A stretch of 64,000 bases of DNA from NCBI GenBank assembly GCA_040830705.1, contig JBFOME010000002.1, forward strand, positions 62,001-126,000. Direction: 5' to 3'. This DNA comes from Ruegeria_C sp040830705 (GTDB lineage Bacteria; Pseudomonadota; Alphaproteobacteria; Rhodobacterales; Rhodobacteraceae). Below the pieces are notes generated by a model. The model searched no databases. It saw only the letters and a program-made list of their open reading frames with translations, and was not told the DNA's origin. The translations under genes and the position numbers were made by a program. Position 1 is the first letter of the stretch. The number at the start of each line of letters is the position of its first letter. Positions 34,973 through 43,898 of this stretch are shown here, piece after piece.

Positions 34973-36691
34973 TCAGGCGCGCGTCCCGGCAAAGCGCGAT
35001 TCCCAATCCTCGCGCTGCTCGTCGGTGATCTTGGCAAAAAGCACCTCGGGTACGGTAAAGCCGTGACCCGGCGCCAGCTTCGACAGGCTATCCGTCACAT
35101 CGTCCGGCCATTCCGTGTCGCTGACCGCCATCGCCTCAAGCATCCGCGCCGATGTGAAGGGGATGAATGGTGCGCTGAGCACGGCATAAAGCCGGATCAG
35201 GTTCAGGCCCAGACGCACCTGTGCAGCAGCTTTCTCGGGGTTGATTTTGAACGTTGCCCAGGGCGCGGCGCTTTGTAGGTATTCATTACCCGCAACCCAG
35301 ATCGCCCGCAGTTCCTGTGCCGATTTGCGGACCTCCATCGCTTCCATATGGCCCTCATAGGCACGCACCCGCGTCGTCAGGTCGGCGATCAGCGCCTCTT
35401 CCTGTTCGCCGTAGCTGCCGCCTGCGGGCACCTCTTCGCCAAACTTTGACCGGCAGAACTTGGTGATCCGGCTGACGAAATTGCCCAGAACATCCGCCAG
35501 ATCCTTGTTCACCGATTGCTGGAAATTTTCCCAGGTGAACTCGCTGTCACTGCTCTCGGGCGCATGGCTGAGCAGCCACCACCGCCAGTAATCCGCCGGC
35601 AGGATCTCCAGCGCCTGATCCATGAAGACGCCGCGACCCTGGCTGGTTGAGAACTGTCCGCCGTCATAATTCAGGTAGTTGAACGATTTCAGATGATCGA
35701 CCATCTTCCACGGCTCGCCTGATCCCAGGATCGTAGCGGGGAAACTCAGCGTGTGGAAAGGCACATTATCCTTGCCCATGAACTGCACATAACGCACGTC
35801 ATCTGCCTCTTTGTCGGTGCGCCACCAGCGTTGCCAGTCGGCCTCCGATTTACCATTGGCCTCGGCCCATTCCGCCGCGCAGGCGATGTATTCGATGGGC
35901 GCGTCGAACCAGACATAAAAGACCTTGCCTTCCATCCCCGGCCAATCCTCATCGCCTTTCTTAACCGGAATGCCCCAGTCCAGATCGCGGGTGATGCCCC
36001 GGTCCTGCAACCCGTCTCCGTCATGCAGCCATTTCTTGGCTATGGAGGTGGTCAGCACCGGCCAATCGGTCTTACTGTCGATCCACTTGTCCAGTTGGTC
36101 GCTCATCGCCGATTGGCGCAGGTAGAGGTGCTTGGTCTCGCGCACCTCCAGATCGGTCGAGCCCGAGATTGCGCTGCGCGGTTCGATCAGATCGGTCGGG
36201 TCAAGCTGCTTGGTGCAGTTCTCGCATTGATCGCCGCGCGCGCGCTCATAGCCGCAATTGGGGCAGGTGCCCTCGATATAACGATCAGGCAGGAAACGCC
36301 CATCGGCGTTGGAATAAACCTGCTTTTCGGTCACTTCGCGGATCAGTCCGGCGTCGGCCAGACGGCCCGCGAAATGTTGCGTCAGGCGGTGGTTCTGTTT
36401 GCTGGAGGAGCGGCCGAAATGGTCGAAACTCAGGCCAAAGCGCTTGGCGATATCGGACTGTACCCCGTACATCTCGGCGCAGTATTCCGCGACCGGTTGC
36501 CCGGCTTTCGCCGCGGCCAGTTCGGCAGGTGTGCCGTGTTCATCGGTCGCGCAAAGGAACATGACCTCGTTGCCCCGGCCACGCTGGTAGCGCGCATAAA
36601 GATCGGCAGGCAATTGCGAGCCAATCAGGTTGCCGAGGTGCTTGATCCCGTTGATATATGGGATCGCCGAGGTGATAAGGATTCGTGCCAT
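34973..36691 (-). CDS. metG: Methionyl-tRNA synthetase
   Basis: The 572-residue class I synthetase charges tRNA-Met. The N-terminal SAIPYINGIKHLGNLIGSQL holds the HIGH-type motif. A Cys4 zinc knuckle is seen in CPNCGYERARGDQCENC, followed by the WFDAPIEYI region and the C-terminal anticodon-binding helical domain. The KMSKS loop reads QFSTS, without the second lysine of KMSKS. I believe related alphaproteobacterial enzymes show the same loop. There is no C-terminal tRNA-binding (Trbp111-like) extension. It is transcribed alone, convergent with the aminotransferase gene and divergent from yqiJ. Confidence 0.95.
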   Translation of the reverse strand: MARILITSAIPYINGIKHLGNLIGSQLPADLYARYQRGRGNEVMFLCATDEHGTPAELAAAKAGQPVAEYCAEMYGVQSDIAKRFGLSFDHFGRSSSKQNHRLTQHFAGRLADAGLIREVTEKQVYSNADGRFLPDRYIEGTCPNCGYERARGDQCENCTKQLDPTDLIEPRSAISGSTDLEVRETKHLYLRQSAMSDQLDKWIDSKTDWPVLTTSIAKKWLHDGDGLQDRGITRDLDWGIPVKKGDEDWPGMEGKVFYVWFDAPIEYIACAAEWAEANGKSEADWQRWWRTDKEADDVRYVQFMGKDNVPFHTLSFPATILGSGEPWKMVDHLKSFNYLNYDGGQFSTSQGRGVFMDQALEILPADYWRWWLLSHAPESSDSEFTWENFQQSVNKDLADVLGNFVSRITKFCRSKFGEEVPAGGSYGEQEEALIADLTTRVRAYEGHMEAMEVRKSAQELRAIWVAGNEYLQSAAPWATFKINPEKAAAQVRLGLNLIRLYAVLSAPFIPFTSARMLEAMAVSDTEWPDDVTDSLSKLAPGHGFTVPEVLFAKITDEQREDWESRFAGTRA

Positions 36692-36947
36692 GTACCCAGT
36701 CCGCGTATCTGTCTGCGCGCCCGTCTACCCCATGTGACGCGCCAGCAAAAGGGCAGCTTTGGGATCGGGGCTGTTGGGAGTGACATGACCCCGTTTGGGC
36801 GCCGCCCGCAATTCATCCATCTTGCGCCGTATTTTGGACCCAACATAACCTCAGGTTGATCCATGGAATCACAAGTTCTTGAATTTCTGCAACGAGTTCC
36901 CATATCTACTGCATACCACCGCATACAAAAACGAGGGACATCTGCTG

Positions 36948-37670
36948 ATGTTTGACTTCCTGCTTGAGGGCGCGTTTGCGCCCTTTACGATGGCGCTTGC
37001 CTTGCTGTTGGGCCTGCTGGTTCTTGAACTGGTGGCCCTGATGGTGGGTGGCAGCCTGATGGCGGGTGAAGGTGAGGTCGATCTGGATGTTGGCGATGTG
37101 CCGGATCTGGACGGGTTCGATCTGGATATTGACGCTGATCTGGACGTTGATATCGACCTCGACCCGGTCGATCTGGCCGAGGTTGAGCTTGATGCGCCCG
37201 CCACGGAAACGGTTGGCCCGACAAGCTGGCTGGGTCTAGGCAAGATGCCCACGATGATATGGGTCGCCACGCTGCTGATGGGCTTCGGCCTGAGCGGCAT
37301 GGGTCTGCAGCTGATGCTGCGTGATCTCATCGGATTCAACCTGCCGGGCTGGTTGGCCGCGATCCCCGCCGCAGCATTCGGTATCTGGTTCGCACGCGGT
37401 TTTGGCGCGGTCTTTGCCCGGTTTCTGCCGCGCACTGAGACCGAGTCAACGTCCGAGCGCCGCTTGTCCCGTCGCCGCGGTGTCATCACGCAGGGTACGG
37501 CCAGCAAAGGCCGCCCGGCCGAGGTGCGTGTCATCGACCGGTTCGGCAATGCGCATTACCTGCGCGCAGAGCCCATGCGCGAGGGTGTGACCCTGTCGCA
37601 GGGCGCGGAGGTTCTGGTGCTGCGTGATCGGCGTAGCGGTGGTTTCGTCCTGATCGGCATGTCCGAGTAA
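36948..37670 (+). CDS. yqiJ: YqiJ-like membrane protein (OB-fold/NfeD-like tail)
   Basis: The start at 36948 has GAGGG upstream and gives 240 residues. The protein has an N-terminal TM helix (FAPFTMALALLLGLLVLELVAL) and an acidic repeat segment (DLDVGDVPDLDGFDLDIDAD). Two more TM helices follow (MIWVATLLMGFGLSGMGLQL and GWLAAIPAAAFGIW), then a C-terminal OB-like domain. This matches YqiJ/NfeD-like partners of flotillins. The flotillin gene follows after 31 bases, so the pair should act together in membrane microdomain organisation. The Asp-rich segment may bind cations. Confidence 0.85.
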   Translation: MFDFLLEGAFAPFTMALALLLGLLVLELVALMVGGSLMAGEGEVDLDVGDVPDLDGFDLDIDADLDVDIDLDPVDLAEVELDAPATETVGPTSWLGLGKMPTMIWVATLLMGFGLSGMGLQLMLRDLIGFNLPGWLAAIPAAAFGIWFARGFGAVFARFLPRTETESTSERRLSRRRGVITQGTASKGRPAEVRVIDRFGNAHYLRAEPMREGVTLSQGAEVLVLRDRRSGGFVLIGMSE

Positions 37671-37701
37671 TACAAATCAAAAATCCAAAGGAGACGCATT
37701 T

Positions 37702-39378
37702 ATGGAATTTCAGTTCCTGTTGATATCCGTAGTCACCATCCTGGTGTTCCTGTTGTTCATGGGCCTTGTTCTGGGCCGATTGTATCGTCGGGCAACCCGA
37801 GAGGTGAGCCTCGTCAAGACCGGGGCAGGTGGCAAGAAGGTGATCATGGATGGGGGTACAATCGTCGTGCCGCTGTTGCATGAGGTAAGCCCGGTCAACA
37901 TGAAAACCCTGCGCCTTGAAGTGCAGCGCAACGGCGAAGCGGCGCTGATTACGCAGGACCGGATGCGGGTCGACGTTGGCGTGGAATTCTACGTTTCCGT
38001 CATGGCAACGGATGAGGGCATTGCCCGTGCCGCGCAGACGCTGGGCACTCGCACCTTTGACGTGGAACAATTGCGCGAGATGATCGAAGGCAAGCTGATC
38101 GACGGTCTGCGTGCTGTGGCTGCCCAGATGACCATGGATGGGCTGCATGAAAACCGCGCGGACTTTGTCCAGGAGGTGCAGAATGCGGTTTCCGAGGACC
38201 TGCTCAAAAACGGTCTGTCGCTGGAATCGGTCTCGCTTACCGCGCTCGACCAGACGCCGTTCGAGGCGCTGGATGAAAACAACGCCTTTAACGCCGTGGG
38301 TATGCGCAAGCTGGCAGAGGTGATCGCAGCGTCAAAGAAAGAGCGCGCGCAGATCGATGCGGATGCCGAGGTTGAGGTGCGCCGCGCCGCGATGGAGGCT
38401 GAGCGTCAGAAGCTGCTGATCGAGCAGGACGAGGCGCAGGCGCGTATCGAACAGGCTGAAAAGGTCGAAACCATGCGCGTGGCGCAAGAGGCCGAGATCG
38501 CTGCACGGACTGAGGATTCAGTGCGTGAAACCGAACGCGCGCGGATTGCCCGTGAGGAAGCTATCCGTGCCGCTGAGATCGAGCGCGAGCGCAAGATCCG
38601 CGATGCCGAGATCGCCAAGGAGCGCGAGCTGGAAGTCGCCGAACAGGAGCGACAGATCATCATTGCGCAGAAATCTGAGGAAGAAAGCCGCGCCCGTGCC
38701 TCTGCCGATCTGGCCCGTGCCGAAGCGACCAAGGCGACCGAAGCGGTTGCAACCGCCCGTCAGGTGGCCGAGGCCGAGCGTCAAAAACAGATCGTGCTGA
38801 TCGAAGCCACCCGCGAGGCGGAGCGTCAGGCCACTGCAATCCGCCTGGCCGCCGAAGCTGCCAAGGACGCTGCCGCCGATCACGCTGAAGCGCGCCGCGA
38901 AGAGGCGCAAGCCGAGGCGGACGCGCTCAACATCCGGGCCGAGGCCAAGAAGAACGACATGCTGGCCGAAGCCGAAGGTAAGCGCGCCATTGTCGAGGCG
39001 GAAAACGCCCTGTCGGCGGAGCTGATCCGGATGAAGGTGGACATGGCTCGGATCGACACTATGCCCGAGATCATCACCCAGATGGTCAAGCCTGCGGAAA
39101 AGATCGACTCGATCAAGATCCATCAGGTCAGCGGGATCGGCGGGGCAGGGACGCCAGGCAGTGCCGCCAACAGCGACAAGCCGGTGGTCAATCAGGCGCT
39201 GGATTCGATCATGGGCATGGCGGTGCAGATGCCTGCGCTCAAGAAACTGGGCGAAGAGCTAGGCCTGTCGATGGAAAATGGTGTCGGCGGTCTGGCCAAC
39301 GGGGCGCTGGCCGTACCGGAAGAGGTGCAGGCGGTAGCGGACGTCGAGGCCGAAACCGACGACCGCATCGAGCACTAA
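37702..39378 (+). CDS. yqiK: Flotillin family protein (YqiK-like)
   Basis: The 558-residue protein has one N-terminal TM helix (LLISVVTILVFLLFMGLVLG), an SPFH domain at about 30-230, a long Ala/Glu-rich flotillin coiled coil at about 215-440 and a variable tail. AAAGGAGA sits at the right distance before the ATG. Flotillins form large oligomers at membrane microdomains. Pairing with a YqiJ/NfeD-type protein is standard for this family and is present here. A bidirectional terminator follows at once. Confidence 0.93.
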   Translation: MEFQFLLISVVTILVFLLFMGLVLGRLYRRATREVSLVKTGAGGKKVIMDGGTIVVPLLHEVSPVNMKTLRLEVQRNGEAALITQDRMRVDVGVEFYVSVMATDEGIARAAQTLGTRTFDVEQLREMIEGKLIDGLRAVAAQMTMDGLHENRADFVQEVQNAVSEDLLKNGLSLESVSLTALDQTPFEALDENNAFNAVGMRKLAEVIAASKKERAQIDADAEVEVRRAAMEAERQKLLIEQDEAQARIEQAEKVETMRVAQEAEIAARTEDSVRETERARIAREEAIRAAEIERERKIRDAEIAKERELEVAEQERQIIIAQKSEEESRARASADLARAEATKATEAVATARQVAEAERQKQIVLIEATREAERQATAIRLAAEAAKDAAADHAEARREEAQAEADALNIRAEAKKNDMLAEAEGKRAIVEAENALSAELIRMKVDMARIDTMPEIITQMVKPAEKIDSIKIHQVSGIGGAGTPGSAANSDKPVVNQALDSIMGMAVQMPALKKLGEELGLSMENGVGGLANGALAVPEEVQAVADVEAETDDRIEH

Positions 39379-39395
39379 GCTTCAAAGCAAGACTG

Positions 39396-39423
39396 AAAAG
39401 GGGCCGGATTTCGGCCCCTTTTT
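39396..39423. terminator. Bidirectional Rho-independent terminator
   Basis: GGGGCCG (39400-39406) and CGGCCCC (39412-39418) form a 7-bp stem with loop GATTT. AAAA precedes and TTTTT follows, so it can stop both the flotillin transcript (+) and the convergent cupin transcript (-). Confidence 0.88.
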
Positions 39424-39794
39424 CAATAGCCGCCTGCTTTCTGGCCAAAGAACACTTTCGTCACATCCTCGATCACATCCCAGGTCACCCGGCTGCCATC
39501 TCGGATGAACAGGCTGTCGCCGACCGAAAGCTCTATAGTCTCACTGGTGGCATGATCGGTGATCCGGCAACGGCCAGACAGCACCGTCATCAACTCATCA
39601 CCCTGCTCGGTACAGTCGAGTGCGCCCGCGGTGCAGTGCCAGATACCAAAACGCGTAGGATGACCCGGCCCGCCCGCATCAATCCGCCCGGACGTCCGGG
39701 GCGTGCCGCGCCGGATCACGTAGTTGCTTGCGGGGTTGTCGAGGGGCCAACGCTCCAACTCTCCCACATCGTCACCCGGTTTGTATTTCCGCAT
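39423..39794 (-). CDS. Small cupin-domain protein
   Basis: The 123-residue protein has a single cupin fold. FGIWHCTAGALDCTEQGDEL and the motif ITDHATSETIELSVGDSLFI match the EutQ/DUF861-type cupins, in which metal ligands are partly lost. The function is unknown; such proteins often bind small organic acids or act as sugar or amine isomerase-like enzymes. The MFS transporter gene lies 31 bases upstream in the same direction and may be cotranscribed. Confidence 0.82.
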   Translation of the reverse strand: MRKYKPGDDVGELERWPLDNPASNYVIRRGTPRTSGRIDAGGPGHPTRFGIWHCTAGALDCTEQGDELMTVLSGRCRITDHATSETIELSVGDSLFIRDGSRVTWDVIEDVTKVFFGQKAGGY

Positions 39795-39825
39795 CCGCCT
39801 GCCTCCTGTTTCCCGTCGGACAAGC

Positions 39826-41097
39826 TTAGCCCTTACTTTGCGGACCTGTCTGCTCTTGTTCAGGCTCGGTGCGCGGCGCCTGATCGCGCTGCCTGCGGGT
39901 CAGCCTTCCGATGGTGAACGAGGTGCGCGGCGCATAGACGTAGCGGGTGCGGTCCTCGGGCACAGGACGGCTGCGCATCCGCAACAGGCCAAACAGGATC
40001 AGGAACAGATGCCCCACGGCGACAAAGGCAAAGAGCGCACCTGGACCGAAAGCGCTGATCAGGTTGGACGAAATATAGGGGCTGGCAATCGCCCCCAGCG
40101 CGTAGAAAAACATCAGCGCCGCTGACAACTCGACCCGCTCTTCGGATGTTGCAAAGTCATTGGCATGGGCCGCAGAGATCGAGAAGATCGGGAAGGTGGT
40201 AAAGCCGAAGAACGCCGCGCTCAGCATGATGCCGATCGTACCGGTGCCGCTGGCGATCATGGTGATACCACAGCTCAGGATCGCTACCCCGGACAGCCAG
40301 ATCAGCACCCAACGCCGGTCATATTTGTCGGCCAACCAGCCGATGGGATATTGGGCCAGCGCGCCGCCCAGCACGAATGTCGCCAGGAAAAAGGCGATCT
40401 GGTTGATGTCCAGCCCGACCTCCTGCCCATAGATAGGCCCGACCATGCGGAACGAGGCGGAGCTGAGCGCCGCCACGATCACCCCCGCCACCGCCAGTGG
40501 CGAACAGTGCCAGGCCAGTTTCGGGCGCAGGCGCGGTGCCTCCGGTGTCTGCGGCTGGCTCGCCCGGGTCAGCATCAGCGGCAAGATCGAGGCGCAGCAG
40601 AGAATGGCGAGCAGGTTGTAGGAGATATAGGACGCGGGCGGCAGGATCGCGATGATCAACTGCGCGCCCAGCGAAGCGCCAAGATCAGCAATCCGGTAAG
40701 TTCCTGTGGCACGGCCCCGGTTCTCATTGGTGACCTTGGCGTTCAGCCAGGCCTCGATCACCGTATAGCAGCCCGCGACACAAGTGCCCGAGGCGATCCG
40801 CAGCGCCGCCCAGATGCGGGGGTCTTCGGTCAGCGTGTGCCCGATCAGCCCCATCGCGCCCAATGCGGTGCAGACGGCGAAAGCGCGGGAGTGTCCGACA
40901 CTGCCCATCAGGCGAGGGGCCCACCAGCAACCCACGAAGAAGCCGAAGAAATGTGCAGAGCCGAGCATCCCGATCTCGGCCGTGGTGAAGCCCAGCGTCA
41001 GCCCCGAAATCGCATCCAGCGGCCCGACGCCCCCGGTGGACAGCTGCAGCAGAATGACCGACAAAAACAGGGCAGTGAACGAAATGATCAGGCGCAT
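39826..41097 (-). CDS. MFS transporter (YcaD-like)
   Basis: The preferred start is the ATG at 41097 (MRLIISFTALFLSVILLQLS), giving 423 residues; an upstream start at 41133 would add 12 polar residues. Twelve TM helices are apparent. The loop 2-3 region (FVGCWWAPRLMGSVGHSRAF) and loop 8-9 region (GWLADKYDRRW) are typical of the major facilitator superfamily. The overall pattern resembles YcaD-type carriers. The substrate is unknown. Confidence 0.88.
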   Translation of the reverse strand: MRLIISFTALFLSVILLQLSTGGVGPLDAISGLTLGFTTAEIGMLGSAHFFGFFVGCWWAPRLMGSVGHSRAFAVCTALGAMGLIGHTLTEDPRIWAALRIASGTCVAGCYTVIEAWLNAKVTNENRGRATGTYRIADLGASLGAQLIIAILPPASYISYNLLAILCCASILPLMLTRASQPQTPEAPRLRPKLAWHCSPLAVAGVIVAALSSASFRMVGPIYGQEVGLDINQIAFFLATFVLGGALAQYPIGWLADKYDRRWVLIWLSGVAILSCGITMIASGTGTIGIMLSAAFFGFTTFPIFSISAAHANDFATSEERVELSAALMFFYALGAIASPYISSNLISAFGPGALFAFVAVGHLFLILFGLLRMRSRPVPEDRTRYVYAPRTSFTIGRLTRRQRDQAPRTEPEQEQTGPQSKG

Positions 41098-41178
41098 AAT
41101 GTGCCACCATGACGGATCACCCCGCCGATGCACGCAATTTCTCGACTTTGTAAGGTCGGTTTTGGCTCTTTGGTGGCG

Positions 41179-41775
41179 TCAGTTCCCGCGCCGTATCACC
41201 GCCCGGATGTCCAGAAGGATCGGGTCAGGCACCAGATCGGGATAGCCCGAGGCCCCAAAGGCAGAGCGGCTGATCTGTCCGCGCAATTGGATGCTAAGCG
41301 CGCTCAGATCTGATCTTGCGCTGCCGGGCTTGCGGTAGAGGAATGCCTCAAAGGCGACGGGCCGGGTAACACCGCGCAGGGTAAGATCTCCGTGCAGTTG
41401 CGCGCCATCGGACAGGCGTCCGCCTTCACCCAGGATCACTCGGTTCGAGACAAACCGGATGGTCGGATAGGCGCGCGCATCCAGCACTTCGGCGCTCTTC
41501 ATTGCCTGGGTTGCAAAGAACAGCCCGGTCCTGGCACGCGCCGCATCGACGCTGACATCGACCGCGCTGGCCGCCAGATTGGCAGCGTCGATCTGGATAT
41601 CGGCGGATATAACCGGCATCGTCCCGCGCTGGGCGTTGCCTGCCAGCGTAAAGATGAACCCAACCTGCGAGGCCGACGTGTCCAATACATAGGGTTGCGG
41701 TGCGGCGCCAAGGGCCGGCGCTGCCAGCGACGCGGCGCTTGCAATCAGGAAGGCACGGCGGGAGTACGGTGTCAT
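41179..41775 (-). CDS. YceI family protein, Tat-exported
   Basis: The 198-residue protein has a twin-arginine signal (SRRAFLIASAASLAAPALG). A YceI-like lipocalin-fold beta-barrel follows: YVLDTSASQVGFIFTLAGNA, ADIQIDAANLAASAVDVSVD and LTLRGVTRPVAFEAF. These periplasmic proteins bind isoprenoid or other apolar ligands. It is transcribed alone, with about 100 bases on each side. No cytochrome b561 gene is adjacent. Confidence 0.9.
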   Translation of the reverse strand: MTPYSRRAFLIASAASLAAPALGAAPQPYVLDTSASQVGFIFTLAGNAQRGTMPVISADIQIDAANLAASAVDVSVDAARARTGLFFATQAMKSAEVLDARAYPTIRFVSNRVILGEGGRLSDGAQLHGDLTLRGVTRPVAFEAFLYRKPGSARSDLSALSIQLRGQISRSAFGASGYPDLVPDPILLDIRAVIRRGN

Positions 41776-41876
41776 CTCGGCTCCTCGGACCCCAGGGTCA
41801 GGCCAAGCCTAGCACCGTTTTGCGGGGTTTCAGGCCATGCTCACCCGAATGTCAGCGCATGTGTGGCACTTGGGAC

Positions 41877-43085
41877 TCACGCGGCAAGCGGGCGCGGGCG
41901 GCTGCGGTGCAACAAGGTCAGCAGGATCACAAGGTTCATCCCGTTCCAGACGATCCCGTTTATGAACGCTGCCGTATAGCTGCCGGTGACGTCGTAGATC
42001 CATCCAGACATCCAGCCGCCAAGCGCCATGCCGAAGATGGTCATCATCATCACGAACCCCACACGCGCTCCCGCTTCGCGCGGCGGCATGTATTCCCGCA
42101 CCACCAGCGCATAGCTGGGGACGATGCCTCCCTGCGAAAGCCCAAACAGGGCGCTGACCACATAGAGCGGGACCAACCCGTCATAGGGCAAGAACAGAAA
42201 CAATGCCGTACCCTGCAAGGCCGAACCGATCAGCAGCGTTCGCAGCCCGCCCAACCGATCGGCCACCATCCCAGAAATGATCCGACTGACGACGCCGCCC
42301 AGCAACATCAGCGACAACATTACGGCCCCTGCGGCGGGCCCGTATCCTAGCCCCACGCAATAGGCCACGATATGGACCTGCGGCATCGACATCGCCACGC
42401 AGCATCCGATGCCCGCCAGCCCAAGGACGAATTGCAGCATGCGGGGAGACATTCCGGCGCTCTGCGCGTTGACCTGTGCTTCTGACGCGGCAGAAAGCAG
42501 CTCTTCTTCCGGCACTTGTCGTCGCAACAGCAGAGAGAGCGGGATAACCGTGATCAGCGTTACCAGCGCAAGCGTCAGATAAACTTGTTGCCAACCGCTG
42601 TCGCGCAGCATGTCCGACAAGAGCGTTGGCCAGATCGCGCCGGACAGATAGTTGCTGCTGGCCACCAGCGCCACCGCGATCCCGCGCCGCTTCACGAACC
42701 AGTGCGAGATATCGGCGATGAGCGGGCCAAATCCAACCGCCGTGCCAAAGCCCAGCCCCAGATGGATCAGTGACAGGACCAAGATTGACGGTGCAAGGCC
42801 GGACAATGCATAGCATGCCGCGCTCAGACAAGCTGCACCCATCAGCGCCAATGTAACACCCAGCCGGTCCACCATCCGGCCCAGCAGTAGATTGCCAAGC
42901 GCAAAGCCGATCATGGTCAGGGTAAAGGGCAGCGAGGCGTCCGCGCGGCTCGCGCCGAATTCCGACTCGACCGCTGGCATGATCACGATCACGGCCCAGA
43001 TGCCCACATTTGCCACCGTGCCGATCAGCATGGTGATCAACAGACGGAACCAGGAATAGCGACTGTCACGAACGGAATGGGCCAT
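41877..43085 (-). CDS. MFS transporter (MCT/OFA-like)
   Basis: The 402-residue protein has twelve hydrophobic helices. The motif GRMVDRLGVTLALMG in loop 2-3 and its counterpart GMVADRLGGLRTLLIG in loop 8-9 are typical major facilitator signatures. The pattern of helices with a large central loop resembles monocarboxylate/oxalate-type carriers. The substrate is unknown. It lies 101 bases from the YceI gene and is read in the same direction. Confidence 0.88.
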   Translation of the reverse strand: MAHSVRDSRYSWFRLLITMLIGTVANVGIWAVIVIMPAVESEFGASRADASLPFTLTMIGFALGNLLLGRMVDRLGVTLALMGAACLSAACYALSGLAPSILVLSLIHLGLGFGTAVGFGPLIADISHWFVKRRGIAVALVASSNYLSGAIWPTLLSDMLRDSGWQQVYLTLALVTLITVIPLSLLLRRQVPEEELLSAASEAQVNAQSAGMSPRMLQFVLGLAGIGCCVAMSMPQVHIVAYCVGLGYGPAAGAVMLSLMLLGGVVSRIISGMVADRLGGLRTLLIGSALQGTALFLFLPYDGLVPLYVVSALFGLSQGGIVPSYALVVREYMPPREAGARVGFVMMMTIFGMALGGWMSGWIYDVTGSYTAAFINGIVWNGMNLVILLTLLHRSRPRPLAA

Positions 43086-43175
43086 GGGCGCACGCTAGTG
43101 CGCGATGCCGCCCTTGGCCAGCGCGGAGAAGGCGGGCGGTGAAAACGTAAATCCAACCGGCCGCCGCGTGTTTCC

Positions 43176-43637
43176 TCAGAGCAAGGCTTTCCGGAACGTT
43201 ACCTTGTCATCGCCGGGCGCCCAGAAGTCCCTGATCCGTGCTTCTTCCTCGTAACCCTGCCTGACGTAGAAGGCCCGCGTTGCGGCAAAGCCCTCCGTTC
43301 CAGAGGTGTCTGCGATCAGGATACGCTGATCATGCGCCCGCAGATATTCTTCCAGATGCTGGACGATGGTGGCCCCGCATCCTTTGCCCTGCCATATCGG
43401 CAAGACGGCCAACGCCAGCATGTTCCAGGTTCCCTCAGCCAATGCCTCAGGTACGGCATAGCACAGGCCGATCGGCTCCTCTTCTTGCAGGCAGGTCAGC
43501 CAAAGATCGTTGGGGTCTGTCGTCGACAAGAACCCATCCGTCATATCGGGCAACATCTCGGGCGGGAACAGCCCGGTTTCCTGCAGAACGCGCTGCAGGG
43601 GCGGGATATCGCTGCGTTTAGTAAGTTTGATTATCAT
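43176..43637 (-). CDS. GNAT family N-acetyltransferase
   Basis: The preferred start at 43637 (MIIKLTKRSDIPPLQRVLQE) gives 153 residues; the upstream frame extension has no support. The acetyl-CoA-binding motif is seen in LALAVLPIWQGKGCGATIVQHLEE, followed by TRAFYVRQGYEEEARIRDFW. These place it in the GNAT superfamily. The acceptor substrate is unknown. Confidence 0.88.
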   Translation of the reverse strand: MIIKLTKRSDIPPLQRVLQETGLFPPEMLPDMTDGFLSTTDPNDLWLTCLQEEEPIGLCYAVPEALAEGTWNMLALAVLPIWQGKGCGATIVQHLEEYLRAHDQRILIADTSGTEGFAATRAFYVRQGYEEEARIRDFWAPGDDKVTFRKALL

Positions 43638-43898
43638 TGGTCGTCTGTCTTTCGTGATGATACCATCGACCGGCCACCGCCGGGATCGAAGGTGCAAGGC
43701 TGGTGCCTTTGTCTCAGTCATGTAGAGTGTTGGGGCTGCACATACCAAAAGCTTCGCCGCAACGCGCGGCGGTCCGGCTACCCCGGTTGTCCTGTCGCTC
43801 AGGACTTAGCGGTTTCCCGCAATCGTCGACATAAATGCTCCATCATCGGGTCGAGATATCGACCATGCGCAAGCCCTAGCAGCCCGGTCGCATATCGG

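Noticed and set aside
43638..43748. N-terminal extension of the GNAT gene
   Set aside because: The 37 extra residues do not match the GNAT fold start, and the frame simply happens to be open; the ATG at 43637 begins the conserved region.
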